The notes beneath the pieces were generated by a model. The model ran no database searches. It had not been told where the DNA came from and saw nothing but the letters and a program-made list of their open reading frames with translations. A stretch of 64,000 nucleotides of DNA from Emergomyces orientalis (Eukaryota > Ascomycota > Eurotiomycetes > Onygenales > Ajellomycetaceae), in contig MOWL01000003.1 in NCBI GenBank assembly GCA_002110485.1, forward strand, positions 1 through 64,000. The letters run 5' to 3'. Of the stretch, positions 29,691 to 41,523 are shown piece after piece (position 1 is the first letter of the stretch; each line of letters begins with the position of its first letter). A program made the translations under genes and the position numbers.

Positions 29691-32147
29691 CTATTCAGTT
29701 TCAATCAGAGCTATCGCATCATCATACGCCTTAATAATAGGATTATATAGCCTTTTTGGGTCTTGCGGTGTTCCAACGATAAGTCCTTCCTCCCCATGAG
29801 GAAATAGTATGCGCCGTATGGTTCTGCAGAGTGGTTTGACCCAGTCAAACCATGGAGGAAATTCTTTCATCAGGATGCGCTCAAAGCCGCCAGCTTCCAT
29901 GTTGCCGCGCTTGCTATTTGCAATTTTCTCGTAGTTTCCAGCATACCATTCCTTTAACATACTAGATTCGGACCTTTCTTGTAGTTGATGAGATGTTTGT
30001 GGCGGTTTAAACTCCCAACCGTGATGGGCACATTGCCAGATAAGCACGTAGAAGAACGACTCGAGATCATGCCGATAGGTATGGTCGATATTAAGTAGCA
30101 CCTCGATCGCCATGAACTCCATCGTGCCAGTCTGGTGCCGTGCACCGCTTCGCCCGCTACCGACTTCTTTGGCAAGATCTAGATCGATTAGCATACCCGA
30201 GTGACCATCCGCCTTATCTGGATCAGTTATTATTATATTGTTCTCCGAAATATCCCGATGAAGGATGTTCCCATCCAGGTAAAGAGACCGGTGCGCCTTT
30301 ATTGCATCGCGAAGCGCCTTGAGCAGCTCCAAGGGTGACTTGTACCTGTAGATCGGCCGGCCAGCAGGTGATATCACAAGACAGCGGAGGACACGGTTGT
30401 CATAGGGTTCCTCACCATTACTGTCGAAGAGGCTTGGCTTGTGCGCTGACTGAACGGAGAAAGCTAGTTCATTCTCCTGCTGGGTGTCCCTCGACAGTTG
30501 ATTGATGGAACGCGATCGTTTGGATGCCTGCATCCCCTTGTCCGGGGATCTGCGCTTCCTGGAAGACGATTTTCGACGGATATCTAAGCGACAGGGCTCG
30601 GTGAGCGGCTGAGATTGATGAAACGAGGAGGCTGTACTGGGGGGTGCGCTTTTGAAGTCATGTCGCTTGTCGTCGAATGTCAGGCCGCAGCGCACATCGG
30701 CGATACTAGTGATGGCACTATGGCCAATGATCCTGGCGACCCCTTGGACATTTTGTTGACCCGCTAGCTCGAGGAGTTCCGCCTCCGGCCGCCGCTTGTC
30801 CGACACCCACGAGAATTTGGCTACGCCCTCCACTTGTCCATTGTGTGCGACAAAACATGTTGTCCCGCGACACACGATGGCACGTTGAAAGGAAAGCATT
30901 TCACCCAGCCGTAGCACCTTTTCCTCTGAGTTCCCAGGCCCTTTGACGGTTATTGATTTGCTGCCGCCTTCATCCCTAGCAATAAAGGTGTCCAGTCCCA
31001 GCTCCTCGTCGCTCATCATGGTGTAGCCCACAAGCACCTGAAAGAACCGTCTCGAGTCCGCGTAGACATCGATGATGCCCGAGCTGTAGGGGCCCGAGCG
31101 GTCGAACACCCACGCCTCCATCTTGGTCCCGCAGACGGCGAATGCGTGGACGAACCGCCGGGTGGGCTGCGCAGCAAAGACCTCGCGCACGCAGCGGCCC
31201 ATCTGCAGCAGTGTGGTTTTGGTCCCGATCTTCTCCTTTGGTTTTTTGAGCTCACCAACCACCAGGATGTCTCTCCAGTCGTGTTTGTTTCGCGAGGGGC
31301 TCCCACCCCTAGCTCTCAAAAGAAGGTCGACTTGCCGTTCCGCTTTCGAACCGGTAAGATCCGCTTTGCTCGCCGTGGTGTGGTAGGTGCCGCGTGATTG
31401 CGAGAGAAGGTCTTCTTGAAGACGAAACCACCAGGCAAGGACATTGTCCTGTGTAGGAGGATCAGGAAACTGGGCCCAATTACCGTCGCTGTCTGGGGCC
31501 AGCACGCGTTGACAGACGGCATCTGCTTTGCCGCTCCAGTCTTTCCCCTCAAAATATTTGTCAAAGAAGCCCTCGACATCTCGAAATGTGCAGCCACGTA
31601 TCTCCTCAAAGATTCTCGGATTCACCAACTCACGCGTCTGCTCGGAACCTTTCTGCGATGACAAGGTGGATTTGACTGGGGTGCCGTCGAAGGAGGGGGA
31701 GACACTCGCCGGAGGAGTTGATTGAGGGATGGTGTCAATGAGGGTAAATACAGCTTTCCAGACATTGAAGTTCCAGGTTTCGACGTTCTCGGATTCAGTG
31801 GGAGGCCTTTGAATAACCAAGTGCACTAGCGGCCGGTAGTCGTCGTACTTGAAGTTTCCTTGTACCTTTCGGAGACGCTCGACTAAGTGTGCTAGATCAG
31901 ACACCATATCCCCGTTACCCATTCGCGAGCGAAGGCTGTAAGCTGCATCCTCTCCCAGTAAAGCAGAGAGGAGTTTTGAAATCGCATTTTGATAGAGTTG
32001 GTCAAGGCTCTCATCAGCGCCATCATAAATTAGACGCGACTCATATATTCTTTCGGCTTCCTGAAGCGCGCCTCGTAAACGATCGACTAAGTTGGTTAGA
32101 GGATGGTTCTCGATAATGTTGCGATCTTCTTGTGAAAGTCCCATCAT
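29691..32147 (-). CDS. FunK1-type protein kinase
   Basis: This is a single 818-residue frame without introns. The N-terminal 400 residues (RDVEGFFDKYFEGKDWSGKA, LLLRARGGSPSRNKHDWRDI, VVGELKKPKEK) are the conserved FunK1 front region. The C-terminal kinase part has HRDISENNIII (catalytic loop, H630-R-D), IDLDLAKE in place of DFG, GTMEFMAIEVLLN and HDLESFFYVLIW. FunK1 kinases are a fungus-specific, often expanded family of unknown substrate. A basic Ser/Arg stretch (RRKSSSRKRRSPDKG) suggests nuclear entry. The start is the first ATG; the length is normal for the family. It is the only clearly intact non-mobile gene of good length in the middle of the window. Confidence 0.88.
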   Translation of the reverse strand: MMGLSQEDRNIIENHPLTNLVDRLRGALQEAERIYESRLIYDGADESLDQLYQNAISKLLSALLGEDAAYSLRSRMGNGDMVSDLAHLVERLRKVQGNFKYDDYRPLVHLVIQRPPTESENVETWNFNVWKAVFTLIDTIPQSTPPASVSPSFDGTPVKSTLSSQKGSEQTRELVNPRIFEEIRGCTFRDVEGFFDKYFEGKDWSGKADAVCQRVLAPDSDGNWAQFPDPPTQDNVLAWWFRLQEDLLSQSRGTYHTTASKADLTGSKAERQVDLLLRARGGSPSRNKHDWRDILVVGELKKPKEKIGTKTTLLQMGRCVREVFAAQPTRRFVHAFAVCGTKMEAWVFDRSGPYSSGIIDVYADSRRFFQVLVGYTMMSDEELGLDTFIARDEGGSKSITVKGPGNSEEKVLRLGEMLSFQRAIVCRGTTCFVAHNGQVEGVAKFSWVSDKRRPEAELLELAGQQNVQGVARIIGHSAITSIADVRCGLTFDDKRHDFKSAPPSTASSFHQSQPLTEPCRLDIRRKSSSRKRRSPDKGMQASKRSRSINQLSRDTQQENELAFSVQSAHKPSLFDSNGEEPYDNRVLRCLVISPAGRPIYRYKSPLELLKALRDAIKAHRSLYLDGNILHRDISENNIIITDPDKADGHSGMLIDLDLAKEVGSGRSGARHQTGTMEFMAIEVLLNIDHTYRHDLESFFYVLIWQCAHHGWEFKPPQTSHQLQERSESSMLKEWYAGNYEKIANSKRGNMEAGGFERILMKEFPPWFDWVKPLCRTIRRILFPHGEEGLIVGTPQDPKRLYNPIIKAYDDAIALIETE

Positions 32148-33389
32148 TTTGACGGTATAAAAGACCGTTGAGTTGGTGCGAGGTTAACTAGGAGTTGTAA
32201 GGGGAGAAAAGTTAGGTTGGTATGCTAATTTTATGTGATGAATGGGAAGCAAACACAGGAACAAAAATGAGAAAAAAATGCAGAATTGTTAGGAAGTTAT
32301 GATGTATGATATCTGCGAGAGAAGATAGCTCGCTGGGAACAGATGCTGGTATATATGATCAAAGGGAGGATTATGGTCAAAGGGTTGATCCGGCTTGGCT
32401 TTGATGCAGAAGAATGTGGGAACGGATAGAGCCGCCGAGCAAGGAACCGGGTGGAGATTAATCCTATTCGATCGCGACGGAATGGTAATAAGCGCGAACA
32501 AAATAGGGGATTGATTCGTATTTTGAGAAAGGCCGGCTATTCCCATTTAGGATGAAAACAGGCCTGGTCATGCCAGGTGCCGTTCTTAGGTTATCCAGCC
32601 ATGTACATCAATTACACCATATCACATAACATTATTAGTGAAAAAAAAAAAAAAAAAACTAATCATGACACCCTTTCAACCCACCTTGAGGTTTAACCGT
32701 CCACATAAAGTCAGTATTGGGTTTTTATGATAGTACAGTTTGCTGGGGCGGCACTCTCGGATTAATAGTTTTTCCGAGGCTCTAGATTTGACGCCGCCTT
32801 AGCCCCCTGAGATACTAACTTGGAGGCAGAATCAGGCGAAAAATCTTGTACTTGGTGCTAAGAGACACCAGGTTGAATTTCACATCACTTTAAGTCGATT
32901 GCGTTACAGCATTCATGATGCAAGGGATGTATATAGACACTGTTGCCTACTCGGGTTCTAATCTTTGGAACAGATATACATTCCCCTGTCATATTCGACT
33001 GGCATATCACCCAAGCTGTGCAGAATGCAGCCACTTGAAGACACTGCAGCCAAAGCGGCATCAAAAGTGAGATCAAAGGTGAAACGAAGTTCGCATCCCA
33101 CCTATCCTTTCTTTCCTCCCGACTGCGAGAAAGATATTGAGCCAGTAATTACACAGTGACTAAAGGATGCGCTCCGTCATTCCTGAACTACATCCATTTT
33201 TCACTTTCACAGCATTGCTTGTATCAATTAAAGTCCCAAGATAGTTTCAGATGACAAATCCAGCAAAAGTCCCCAGCCTAGTCGTACCTGAAAACTACAG
33301 CACTGTTACGAACACTTTGCATTATACCGTTCATAAAATAATTCTAACATAGTCAACTACAATGTGAATTACTTAGGTAAACTGATCTC
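32148..33389. other. Spacer upstream of the FunK1 gene
   Basis: An 18-A run lies at 32641-32658. No convincing ORF on either strand. The first 200 bp upstream of 32147 would hold the FunK1 promoter; I see no clear TATA box. Confidence 0.4.
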
Positions 33390-33705
33390 TCAGGCCTAGG
33401 AGCAGAATATAGCCACGGCCACGCTCCTTGAAATCGTGGCCCACGGTGCGCACAATACCCACTTTCCCCCATCAAGCCATCTGCCACCATATCAAATATT
33501 TCTTCCCCCGTATAATCCCAGAGTGCCATAAGCGTGGAATAAGGAAACTGTGTGCAAAAAAGGATGGCTGTATGCGACAGTTCGGCTGCAAGATCAACCC
33601 AGCCGTGATGACTTGCTAAAGCTGGTGGTCACGTTAGTTGCCTGTAGCGCTGCAATCGGTGAGTCCACAGCGGCTATTTCGGGCTCCCAGACAGTTTCTT
33701 TTACA
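33390..33705 (+). repeat. About 310-bp segment duplicated in inverted form at 42992-43303
   Basis: TAGGAGCAGAATATAGCCAC, AAGGATGGCTGTATGC, CAACCCAGCCGTGATG and AGCGGCTATTTCGGG all recur on the opposite strand. The pair encloses the Copia element. Confidence 0.75.
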
Positions 33706-35066
33706 TTCTAACACAAAATGAAATAGATGAACATACAGTTATTGTGCAAGCAGCTTTAAAAATCAGCTGAGGTCAGATCAACAGATGTAGAATGAATGAC
33801 ACTTGATGAAGTTGTGAGTTTATGCATTCAAGTCAGGATTCTGAATTAGTATATAAGTCATCTGGATTCAAGTGATTAGAGATGATGTCATTGTCAACTG
33901 CAAAATTGTTCAAAATCATCCTCTCTCAATTCAGAAATACACTCCATTGAAACTCTATAAGAACCACCTTTTACAAAAAACAGGCGGGCTTCAGTAACCT
34001 CTTGCTCTCCGTCCAAGTGGAATCAAATATCAGCAAAAGTCCCACGCGTCATTGAGCTTTTCTGACATGATGATCACTGTGCCAGCACAAATAGAATGAT
34101 TGAAGAGTTGTTTATACTTGAATGAGAAAAGCTTTTGTGAAGAATCTGTAGTAGCTGATTCTAGACTAAACAGAGATTCTGTAGAAGCAATAATGAAGTT
34201 GAACTTTATTTCCTCAGTATGTTTATGAAAAAAATTCAAAAAAGATCAATAATGCAGGTCTTTACTGAAGTCATAGCCTTGCAAATCCAATTCGACTCAG
34301 ATACTTAAGGTACAGGTTGGATATTTCTGCTCTCATTTTGACTGCCTGTCGCCGCGTCCGGTTTAATTTTGGGAGTACCTATTTTTAAAGATGTCAAATT
34401 GAAATGGCGGGCCAAACTGAATATTAAAAAAACACTTGAAGCTCGCTCATGGCGTTCGCTTGGCTATCCTCTCTTGCCCAGATAATTCTCATAACATGAG
34501 GTACTGCTTCAGATTGAAATCCTCTGAAAATTCTGGATTGAGCTGCCTTTGATCCTGTTTGTTGTGGGAGGTGACAATTTTTTTTTTTTGAATGGGTTCT
34601 TTTTCATTGAAAAATTTTACCGTTTGGTTTATTCATTTCCTTCATCGTAATTGAGTAGTTTGGCGACGCACTCCTACGGGACGCCGCTTCACATTGTATA
34701 AGCCAGTAGTTGGCAGGGTCGAAGTTGCGGATTAACCAGGCGAAAGATGGATTTCCGGATGGGTAACTAGTTGTGTTTTAGTTAACACATGCTGTTGATG
34801 ACAAAGCGAGTTGCGGATGGGCCCCATCTGCAATCCCTCCGTTAGTCATCTTAGTCTTGGCACCGCTTGATTTATCTGCGTTTTAGGATCCTTGATGGGC
34901 TCGTTCCTTTGAATCACTTCCTCACAGAAGTTTGGCAATTTGGCAGTAATGGCTGTCTGTACAGTAGGACCGGGTTGTGGTCCTCTAGCCTCTTCACAGG
35001 ATGATGCAAGATTTGCAGGCCGCATCTATCGTGCATATCCCGATGAGGGAGAGGTCAGGGTAGCTG
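33706..35066. other. Spacer without recognisable gene
   Basis: AT-rich with no sustained coding pattern. 34940-35066 may be the 3' end of a LINE because it leads into an (AATC)n tract. Confidence 0.4.

Positions 35067-35100
<34 letters not shown>
35067..35100 (+). repeat. (AATC)n microsatellite, about 8 units
   Basis: CAATCAATCAATC... matches the tail type of LINE-3, but the preceding 120 bp differ from the LINE-3 3' end at 24585. It could mark another LINE subfamily. Confidence 0.7.
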
Positions 35101-35101
<1 letters not shown>

Positions 35102-35667
35102 CCAAGGGCGCCAAGGTGTGACTTTGACAAAGATGATTGGTGGTTTTTTTCAGTAACCTTGAGAAGGTTGATTGGTGGATTTCAGAAGAAACCTGATGGA
35201 CACAGTTGCATCTTTGTCTTTTTTCCATTTTTATTATCCATCTTTTTATGTTTGGTTGATTATTGCCCGGCGACATTGGATTGCTGGGGACTATGCTTGA
35301 AAAAAGTATTATGTCAATGAACTCAAGCCTGTAAGCTTAATGAGAAGAGTTTCTCAAGAGTGATATAGTCTTGTTGTAGTGTAAGAGCTATACTATCTAA
35401 CTTATGACACAATTTTTCATAAGAAATCAGACACAAAATAGAATACAATCTATGTTGATCAGCATATGACTTGAGACCTGAAGATCATGTCCTGATTCAA
35501 CTCTATCAATCAGAATGATCTAGATGAATTCTCCTAGATCTGTCACAGTCTTGTGTAAATTGTCTCAAGACAAAATCGGTCACAAGACCTGTGATCTGTT
35601 CATGCTGTCATCTGAATGATTATTCTATCGAATGAGCCAGCAGTCTCCCTAGGCCAGAAACTTCCCG
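35100..35667 (+). repeat. Second copy of the 22478 segment and relict minisatellite units
   Basis: 35100-35255 repeats 22478-22640. 35634-35667 (GCCAGCAGTCTCCCTAGGCCAG...) is about two units of the 17-bp minisatellite. The sequence between shows nothing. Confidence 0.55.
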
Positions 35668-36219
35668 CACGCTCATTACAATTATATTCAGTGTCTTCCC
35701 TAAAGCCAGACGTCAATCACAGTATAATTCTCCAGACAATTTGTCTTGAATATGTTTTCCTCTCTACAGTTCTTCAGTTCTCATTAGTTCACCTTTCACC
35801 ACCCTCTATTCTTACCGACAGAGTACAATGCTATACATGGAATGCTTCTGTATTTTTGCTCCTCAGTATAAATATATTCAGTGAAAACAGAGACATATTT
35901 GAGTGAGAAACAACAACAGAAAGCATGGCAGTGCACTATCAGACTTCTCAAGAGTTGCTGGAAACCAACAGTTCAAGAAGCTTAGTCAGTTGAAAGAAAT
36001 CACGCGTGGCCCAACATTCGCGGCTTCAAAGAGAGAGATGCGTAGGAGAGCCAAATGAGTTGCAGTTGAAATGGATTGCGAGCAAATAGGATTGCAAGCG
36101 AAATGAAATGGGATTGCGAGCGAAATGAATTGCAGGTGAAATGATGGTGTGTAAGGAATTGCATGTACTGAATCGTACGGTAGATCTCAATCAGGTAACT
36201 AAGGAATAGTGAATAATAT
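35668..36219. other. Left flank of the Copia element
   Basis: 36063-36143 has four degenerate repeats around GATTGCGAGCGAAATG. No gene seen. Confidence 0.45.
36215..36219. repeat. Left target-site duplication AATAT of Copia element
   Basis: AATAT directly precedes the 5' LTR and recurs directly after the 3' LTR at 41857-41861. Confidence 0.7.
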
Positions 36220-36552
36220 TGTCAAACACCTGATTATTAATCAAGCGCCAAACGGATGCATCGAACCATTCAAATCTCCACCAAATACGCCACTCCATCT
36301 ACTATCGTTATTTTTCTCCTAGTTTCCACCTAATTTGGATATTTCATTTGGTATATGACAGACTATTGATTATTGTATGTAACATGCCCCTATATGGGCA
36401 TATTTTGTAATATAGCTAGCGAGAGATTCATGGTTATAAAAAGCCGTGGAAAACCTGTAGATATGGGGAAGAGGGGAGCCCAAAAAAATTCAATTTTTAA
36501 CTTCACTTTTTCATTCGTACGCGAACATTCTACCATTTAAAAATCTCTCATA
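36220..36552 (+). repeat. Copia 5' LTR
   Basis: It runs from TGTCAAACACC to TCTCATA. A TTATAAAAAG box at about 36436 is a likely promoter. Ending the LTR at ...CATA (TG...TA termini) is required by the TSDs of both this element and the solo LTR. Confidence 0.88.
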
Positions 36553-36566
36553 GTTATGAGCCCGGG
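36553..36566 (+). other. Copia primer binding site (initiator tRNA-Met internal fragment)
   Basis: GTTATGAGCCCGG directly follows the LTR. GTTATGAGCCC is complementary to the anticodon stem-loop of initiator tRNA-Met, the half-tRNA primer known from Drosophila copia and fungal Copia elements. Confidence 0.7.
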
Positions 36567-36762
36567 TGCAACTACTGCGCCAACCCAATTCAAATACAAT
36601 TAGGAATACATTCCTATTTTTATATGAGATTTTCTGAATACATTCGAATCAACTTCGCCGAAGAAAAATCTGCAGTTAAAACTCTCAAACAGACTACCAC
36701 TACTCTACAGACCAACCTTACTATGCTTCTATATAAACGCCTACTACACGCTCATCGAACAC

Positions 36763-39700
36763 ATGATGACTACTATGGCCAATAAGGAGATCATCCTCGC
36801 ATCCGAGAAGGATTGGGACCTATGGTATGATGGAGTTCAAGCCAAAGCATATGCTCTTGGTTTTAATGAATATATTGATCTCGACACTGAAGAGATTCCT
36901 CCCCCTTCAAAGCCTCCTCACTATGAGGTGCCAGAAGGATATGACACACCTGAGATGGCACATGCCAGTCAATCACATCTGTTTCTACATAAAGAACATG
37001 TTGCTGAGTATAATGTCTATCTCAAAAGTGCAAGGGAATTGTACACCCATATAATGAGCAGTATAGACCCGAATATCCGACTCTTCTTGTCCAAAGAAGT
37101 AAATCCACGGAAAATCTTGAAGGAATTGAAAGATTACATTGCTCCTACTACTCGCCAGCGAGAAGTAGAGCTTACGAACCGATTTTTGAAGCTATCAAAG
37201 CCTTCAGAAGTACGAAAAAGAACACCATCTGATTGGCTACTGGAATGGGAGAACTGCCTCAATCTAGTCCTTCAATATAAGGTTGATGGGTTCACTAGTG
37301 AACGTGGCAACCTATATAGATTCTTAAACGCTGCGCAGGCGGTTCACCCAGAATTCACCGATTTCCGCCGCCAGGAGCTGGAGAATACTCTAATCACCGG
37401 CAAGAATCCATTCTCAATCCGCGAAATGATCAATCTCTTTAGATCTCACTGCAGAACGCGAGTAGTAGAAGATAGATCAAAGTCAACTAAGCAGAATGCT
37501 ATATTCGCGGCATATCAAGATCGTACGACTAATGCTGCCTCTGAGAATGCCTCCGAGAATTCTGCTGAAAAAGCCACTACACCCACCAAACCCTCAGATC
37601 AATCATCGATAAGCCGTCCCTGCATATGCGGAATACGTCACCGATTCACTGAATGTTGGTATTTGAACCCTGATAAACACCCAGCTGGGTGGACACCGAA
37701 CCCTGAGACCGCGGCAAAGGTGAAGCAATTGTTAAAAAACCCTCATACAAAAAGAGTAGTGAAGAATGTGCTTGCTAAAGCAAGCAGAGATCAACCCTCT
37801 GCTGTAGCAGCAGCATTTGAAACCTCAGAGAATGATTCAGAATCAGAGAAGCATACTGCTCTTGCAACAACTGCTTTTACAATGGAACATGGTGGAAGCT
37901 ATCAGTATCCACTACAAAATAGCTTCATATACGATACTGGGGCTAATAAACATGTGTGCAACAATTTGAGCCGTTTTGAGAACTTCGAAGAGGTCAAGGA
38001 ATCATTTCTATATGCAGGCAACACAAAGGTGGCTATACAGGGCACAGGCAATGTATGGATCAATGTCAATTCATCTAAGGGGGTAAAACGCATACTTCTA
38101 CTTAATGTGGCATACATCCCTAACTTTCATACAAATATCGCTGCCTCCCCTTTCTTCAAAAAGAAAGGTCTAGGGATTGATGAACTCAATCTTACTATAG
38201 TCAACAGTGAATGGGTTGCTAAATTCAATTTAACCTATGTCCATGAGAAATACGTCCTCGAGTATAACCCTATTATCAAGAATAGTCTGAATATCAAAGA
38301 CACAGCATTCGCAGTACGATCTGCACTACCCAGGCCACCGATCCCAGCCACTACTAACCTATGGCATACACGCCTGGCACACGCTGGCCCGGAAGTTCTT
38401 GAACACCTCCCGATAGAGATCACTGGAACCAAGCTCGCTAACGGGCCGAAAACGGCAGACTGTGAAGCCTGCGGGCTCGGCAAGATGCATAGCATTGTGT
38501 CCCGAAGACCGATGAGCCGCGGGAGCCGCCCATTCGAAATCCTACATTTTGATATAATCCACATTGAGGAATCCTACAATGGTCTCAAATATATTGCACA
38601 TCTCTACGATCCGTACACCCACCTTCATAGAATTGGATGCATGAAAAAGAAATCTGAATCCTTTGAATTTATAAAGAATACTATTCTTATAATCAAGAAA
38701 CAGATGGGTATAGATGTTCTCAAACTTCACACAGATGGGGAAAAATCTCTATCCTCCATGTTTGAGCAATGGGTCCGTGATGAAGGAATCCTTGTAGAGC
38801 GTTCAGCACCCTATACGCCAGAGCAGAACGGGCTCGCAGAACGCTCAGGGGGTATGATTATTAAAGCCACACGAACATTGCGAATAGCAGCTAGATTCCC
38901 ACATAACCTCTGGCCCGAGATTGCTGAGGCAGCGGCATACCTACTAAATCGAACGCCCACACGGGCATTAAACTGGAAGTCCCCGAACCGAGTCCTAGTT
39001 GAATATACGCAAGATGCTGATATCATTAAAAGTTCAGAACTCTCACATCTACGGGCATATGGGTGCAAGGCATATGTACTAAATAAAAAGATGCCAAAAA
39101 TGTTGAAGCTTGCCGCGAGAGCTAAGATTGGATTCTTAATTGGCTACTCTTCAACTAACATTTTCCGAATCTGGCTCCCACAGTCAAATGAGATTGTTGA
39201 ATCTCGTGATGTTCTATTTGATGAAAATACCTTCTTTGACCCTCTAAATCTGCCGGATGAGGATGTACTAGAGTCTATTATACTCACTACTAATGGGATT
39301 CAGCTCAGGATAGCTAACGAAACGGATGAGGAAAAGGTTGGAGAAATCGAGGATTCACTATCCTATATGACACCAGCGGTTCAAAAACCCGCAGGGGTTT
39401 CAGAGCACGGGCCACCCACAGCAAAATCTGCCGATCCGCCCACGGAGGATTCAACGCCCGAAGAGCCTCTCACGCCGGAGCCAACACCTCCGCCGCCTAG
39501 TGTGCCTATAATTAGCCCGAATGGCCATGATATGCCAACACCTGGCAGCTTTCCCGAAGCCGAGATCTCGTCCGAGATCATGGAAACTCCAACTAGTGGA
39601 TTCCCCGCGATTGATGATCCATCAAACCAATTAATGGAATCACTTGATAGCTCACTACAGAATCTTACCATTCAAAATGCTCCAAGACGCGAAATACACA

Positions 39701-41457
39701 GTCAAATCTCACCTTCTAACATAGTCAGTGATAAAAGAAAACGGAAGCCGAACAAGGACCGAGCCTTTGCATATGCCACAAGCGCAGAGTCATATACTGC
39801 TTTTTACACTGCGTTCGCGAACGGCATATCAACCGAACCCACATCATTGAAACCTCCAGACCTGCCTAAGATCCATAGGGATACGCTGCCCCCGCCACCA
39901 CGTGGTTGGAACGCGGCTATGAAACACCCCTACGCCAGAGAATGGCGAATAGCCGCGGACCTTGAGTATAAAGCTCTTGAAGCATGTCAATGCTGGCAGG
40001 AGGTTGAAATCCCTTCTCAATCCGAAGTCCAAGCCCTACCCATGATATGGATATACACCTACAAATTTGATACAGATGGTTATCTAGTCAAATTCAAAGC
40101 AAGATTAGTTGTCAGAGGTGATCTCTCATATAATGAAGTATCAGAGACCTATTCATCCACTTTAGCAATGAAAGTCTTCCGTGTTCTCATGGCAATCACT
40201 GCGGCATTTGATTTTGAAGCACATCAATTTGACGCCGTTAACGCCTTCTTAAACGCCCGAATCAAGCACACTGTTTATGTCATGCCAGCTCAAGGATATA
40301 GCTGCCCTGGCCGATATCTTCTTCTAAAGAGAGCTCTATACGGATTACCTGAGTCCCCTCTTTTATGGAATAACGAGCTCGGATCCCAGCTTCGAAAGCT
40401 AGGTTTACATTCAATTAGTGAGGAGCCATGTCTCTACACTAGTGAAAAGCTTACAGTGTTCTTCTATGTTGATGATATTGTGGTTCTGTATCATAGAGAT
40501 CACCGTGCAGAGTTTGAACATTTCAAACAAAATCTCACATCCGCGTACAACCTACGAGATATGGGAAATTTGAACTGGTTCCTCGGGATTCGTATCCTTC
40601 GAGACCGCCACGAACACAAGCTCTGGTTATGCCAGGACAGCTATATGGCTAAAATAGCCGTTAAATTTAACCTAGAACGTCTAACTCGCTATCAAATGCC
40701 ATTGCCTAAGGAAGACCTACGCCCATACGATGGTGTGGCATCCCCACAAGAGATCCACGCCTACCAATGCCGAATGGGATCACTAATCTACCCTGCTGTC
40801 GGAACGAGGCCGGATCTCGCATACGCCGCTAGCGCCCTAGCTGATTTTATGAAGAATCCGGGCCCTCAACACCGTGATCTAATTGACCGAGTAATTGCAT
40901 TCGCTAATCAAACGCGCCATCTGGCGATTGAATACGCAGCTCCCGCGCCTAACTCGTCTACCCCAGATTTCATCATCCACGCGGATGCAGCATTCGCTGA
41001 TGACCCGACTACACGCCGGAGTACCCACGGCATGATATTCTCCTTATTTGGAGGAGTGATTGATTGGAAGTCATCCAAACAACGATCTGTGAGCACGTCC
41101 TCTACAGAATCTGAACTTCTTGCTCTACCCACTGCAGCAAAAGAGGCTATATGGTGGGATCGAGTCTTCAAACAGCTTGGTTTGAATACACAGTGCCAGC
41201 TCGTCATTCATAATGATAATCGGCAGACTATCCGTCTCCTAACCGCCGCAGCACCTCAATTAGCAACCAAGCTACGTCATGTTGACATCCATAACCACTG
41301 GCTCCGTGAGCAAGTAGCCGCCGGGCGACTAGCTATCCAATGGGTGGATACCAATTCGATGATTGCCGACGGAATGACCAAGCCTCTTGGAGGTCAAAAA
41401 CACGCCGAATTCGTACAAATGCTTGGTTTAACTGATATTAGCGCTCAGATTCGCTAA
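36763..41457 (+). CDS. Copia Gag-Pol polyprotein, intact
   Basis: The polyprotein is 1564 residues in one frame. Gag occupies about 1-300, with a short Cys/His motif (CICGIRHRFTEC). The protease site is YDTGANKHVC (Asp391). The pre-integrase zinc region is LWHTRLAH...CEACGLGK. The integrase acids are in HFDIIH (Asp597), LHTDGEKS (Asp658) and PEQNGLAE (Glu about 693). An acidic, Pro-rich linker follows. RT has LVVRGDL, DAVNAFLNA, RALYGLPESP and the box YVDD at 1235-1238. RNase H has HADAAF (Asp1408), STESELLAL and HNDN. The order protease-integrase-RT-RNaseH is diagnostic of Ty1/Copia. All catalytic residues are present. Gag and Pol are not separated by a stop or shift, so expression must be balanced another way. 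Confidence 0.95.
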   Translation: MMTTMANKEIILASEKDWDLWYDGVQAKAYALGFNEYIDLDTEEIPPPSKPPHYEVPEGYDTPEMAHASQSHLFLHKEHVAEYNVYLKSARELYTHIMSSIDPNIRLFLSKEVNPRKILKELKDYIAPTTRQREVELTNRFLKLSKPSEVRKRTPSDWLLEWENCLNLVLQYKVDGFTSERGNLYRFLNAAQAVHPEFTDFRRQELENTLITGKNPFSIREMINLFRSHCRTRVVEDRSKSTKQNAIFAAYQDRTTNAASENASENSAEKATTPTKPSDQSSISRPCICGIRHRFTECWYLNPDKHPAGWTPNPETAAKVKQLLKNPHTKRVVKNVLAKASRDQPSAVAAAFETSENDSESEKHTALATTAFTMEHGGSYQYPLQNSFIYDTGANKHVCNNLSRFENFEEVKESFLYAGNTKVAIQGTGNVWINVNSSKGVKRILLLNVAYIPNFHTNIAASPFFKKKGLGIDELNLTIVNSEWVAKFNLTYVHEKYVLEYNPIIKNSLNIKDTAFAVRSALPRPPIPATTNLWHTRLAHAGPEVLEHLPIEITGTKLANGPKTADCEACGLGKMHSIVSRRPMSRGSRPFEILHFDIIHIEESYNGLKYIAHLYDPYTHLHRIGCMKKKSESFEFIKNTILIIKKQMGIDVLKLHTDGEKSLSSMFEQWVRDEGILVERSAPYTPEQNGLAERSGGMIIKATRTLRIAARFPHNLWPEIAEAAAYLLNRTPTRALNWKSPNRVLVEYTQDADIIKSSELSHLRAYGCKAYVLNKKMPKMLKLAARAKIGFLIGYSSTNIFRIWLPQSNEIVESRDVLFDENTFFDPLNLPDEDVLESIILTTNGIQLRIANETDEEKVGEIEDSLSYMTPAVQKPAGVSEHGPPTAKSADPPTEDSTPEEPLTPEPTPPPPSVPIISPNGHDMPTPGSFPEAEISSEIMETPTSGFPAIDDPSNQLMESLDSSLQNLTIQNAPRREIHSQISPSNIVSDKRKRKPNKDRAFAYATSAESYTAFYTAFANGISTEPTSLKPPDLPKIHRDTLPPPPRGWNAAMKHPYAREWRIAADLEYKALEACQCWQEVEIPSQSEVQALPMIWIYTYKFDTDGYLVKFKARLVVRGDLSYNEVSETYSSTLAMKVFRVLMAITAAFDFEAHQFDAVNAFLNARIKHTVYVMPAQGYSCPGRYLLLKRALYGLPESPLLWNNELGSQLRKLGLHSISEEPCLYTSEKLTVFFYVDDIVVLYHRDHRAEFEHFKQNLTSAYNLRDMGNLNWFLGIRILRDRHEHKLWLCQDSYMAKIAVKFNLERLTRYQMPLPKEDLRPYDGVASPQEIHAYQCRMGSLIYPAVGTRPDLAYAASALADFMKNPGPQHRDLIDRVIAFANQTRHLAIEYAAPAPNSSTPDFIIHADAAFADDPTTRRSTHGMIFSLFGGVIDWKSSKQRSVSTSSTESELLALPTAAKEAIWWDRVFKQLGLNTQCQLVIHNDNRQTIRLLTAAAPQLATKLRHVDIHNHWLREQVAAGRLAIQWVDTNSMIADGMTKPLGGQKHAEFVQMLGLTDISAQIR

Positions 41458-41509
41458 AAAATCACCATTCATTCATTTTTCCTTATACTACTGCTTATAT
41501 GCGGCTCAT

Positions 41510-41523
41510 TTGGTGAGGGGGTA
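41510..41523 (+). other. Copia polypurine tract
   Basis: GGTGAGGGGG with TA before the 3' LTR is the expected plus-strand primer. Confidence 0.65.
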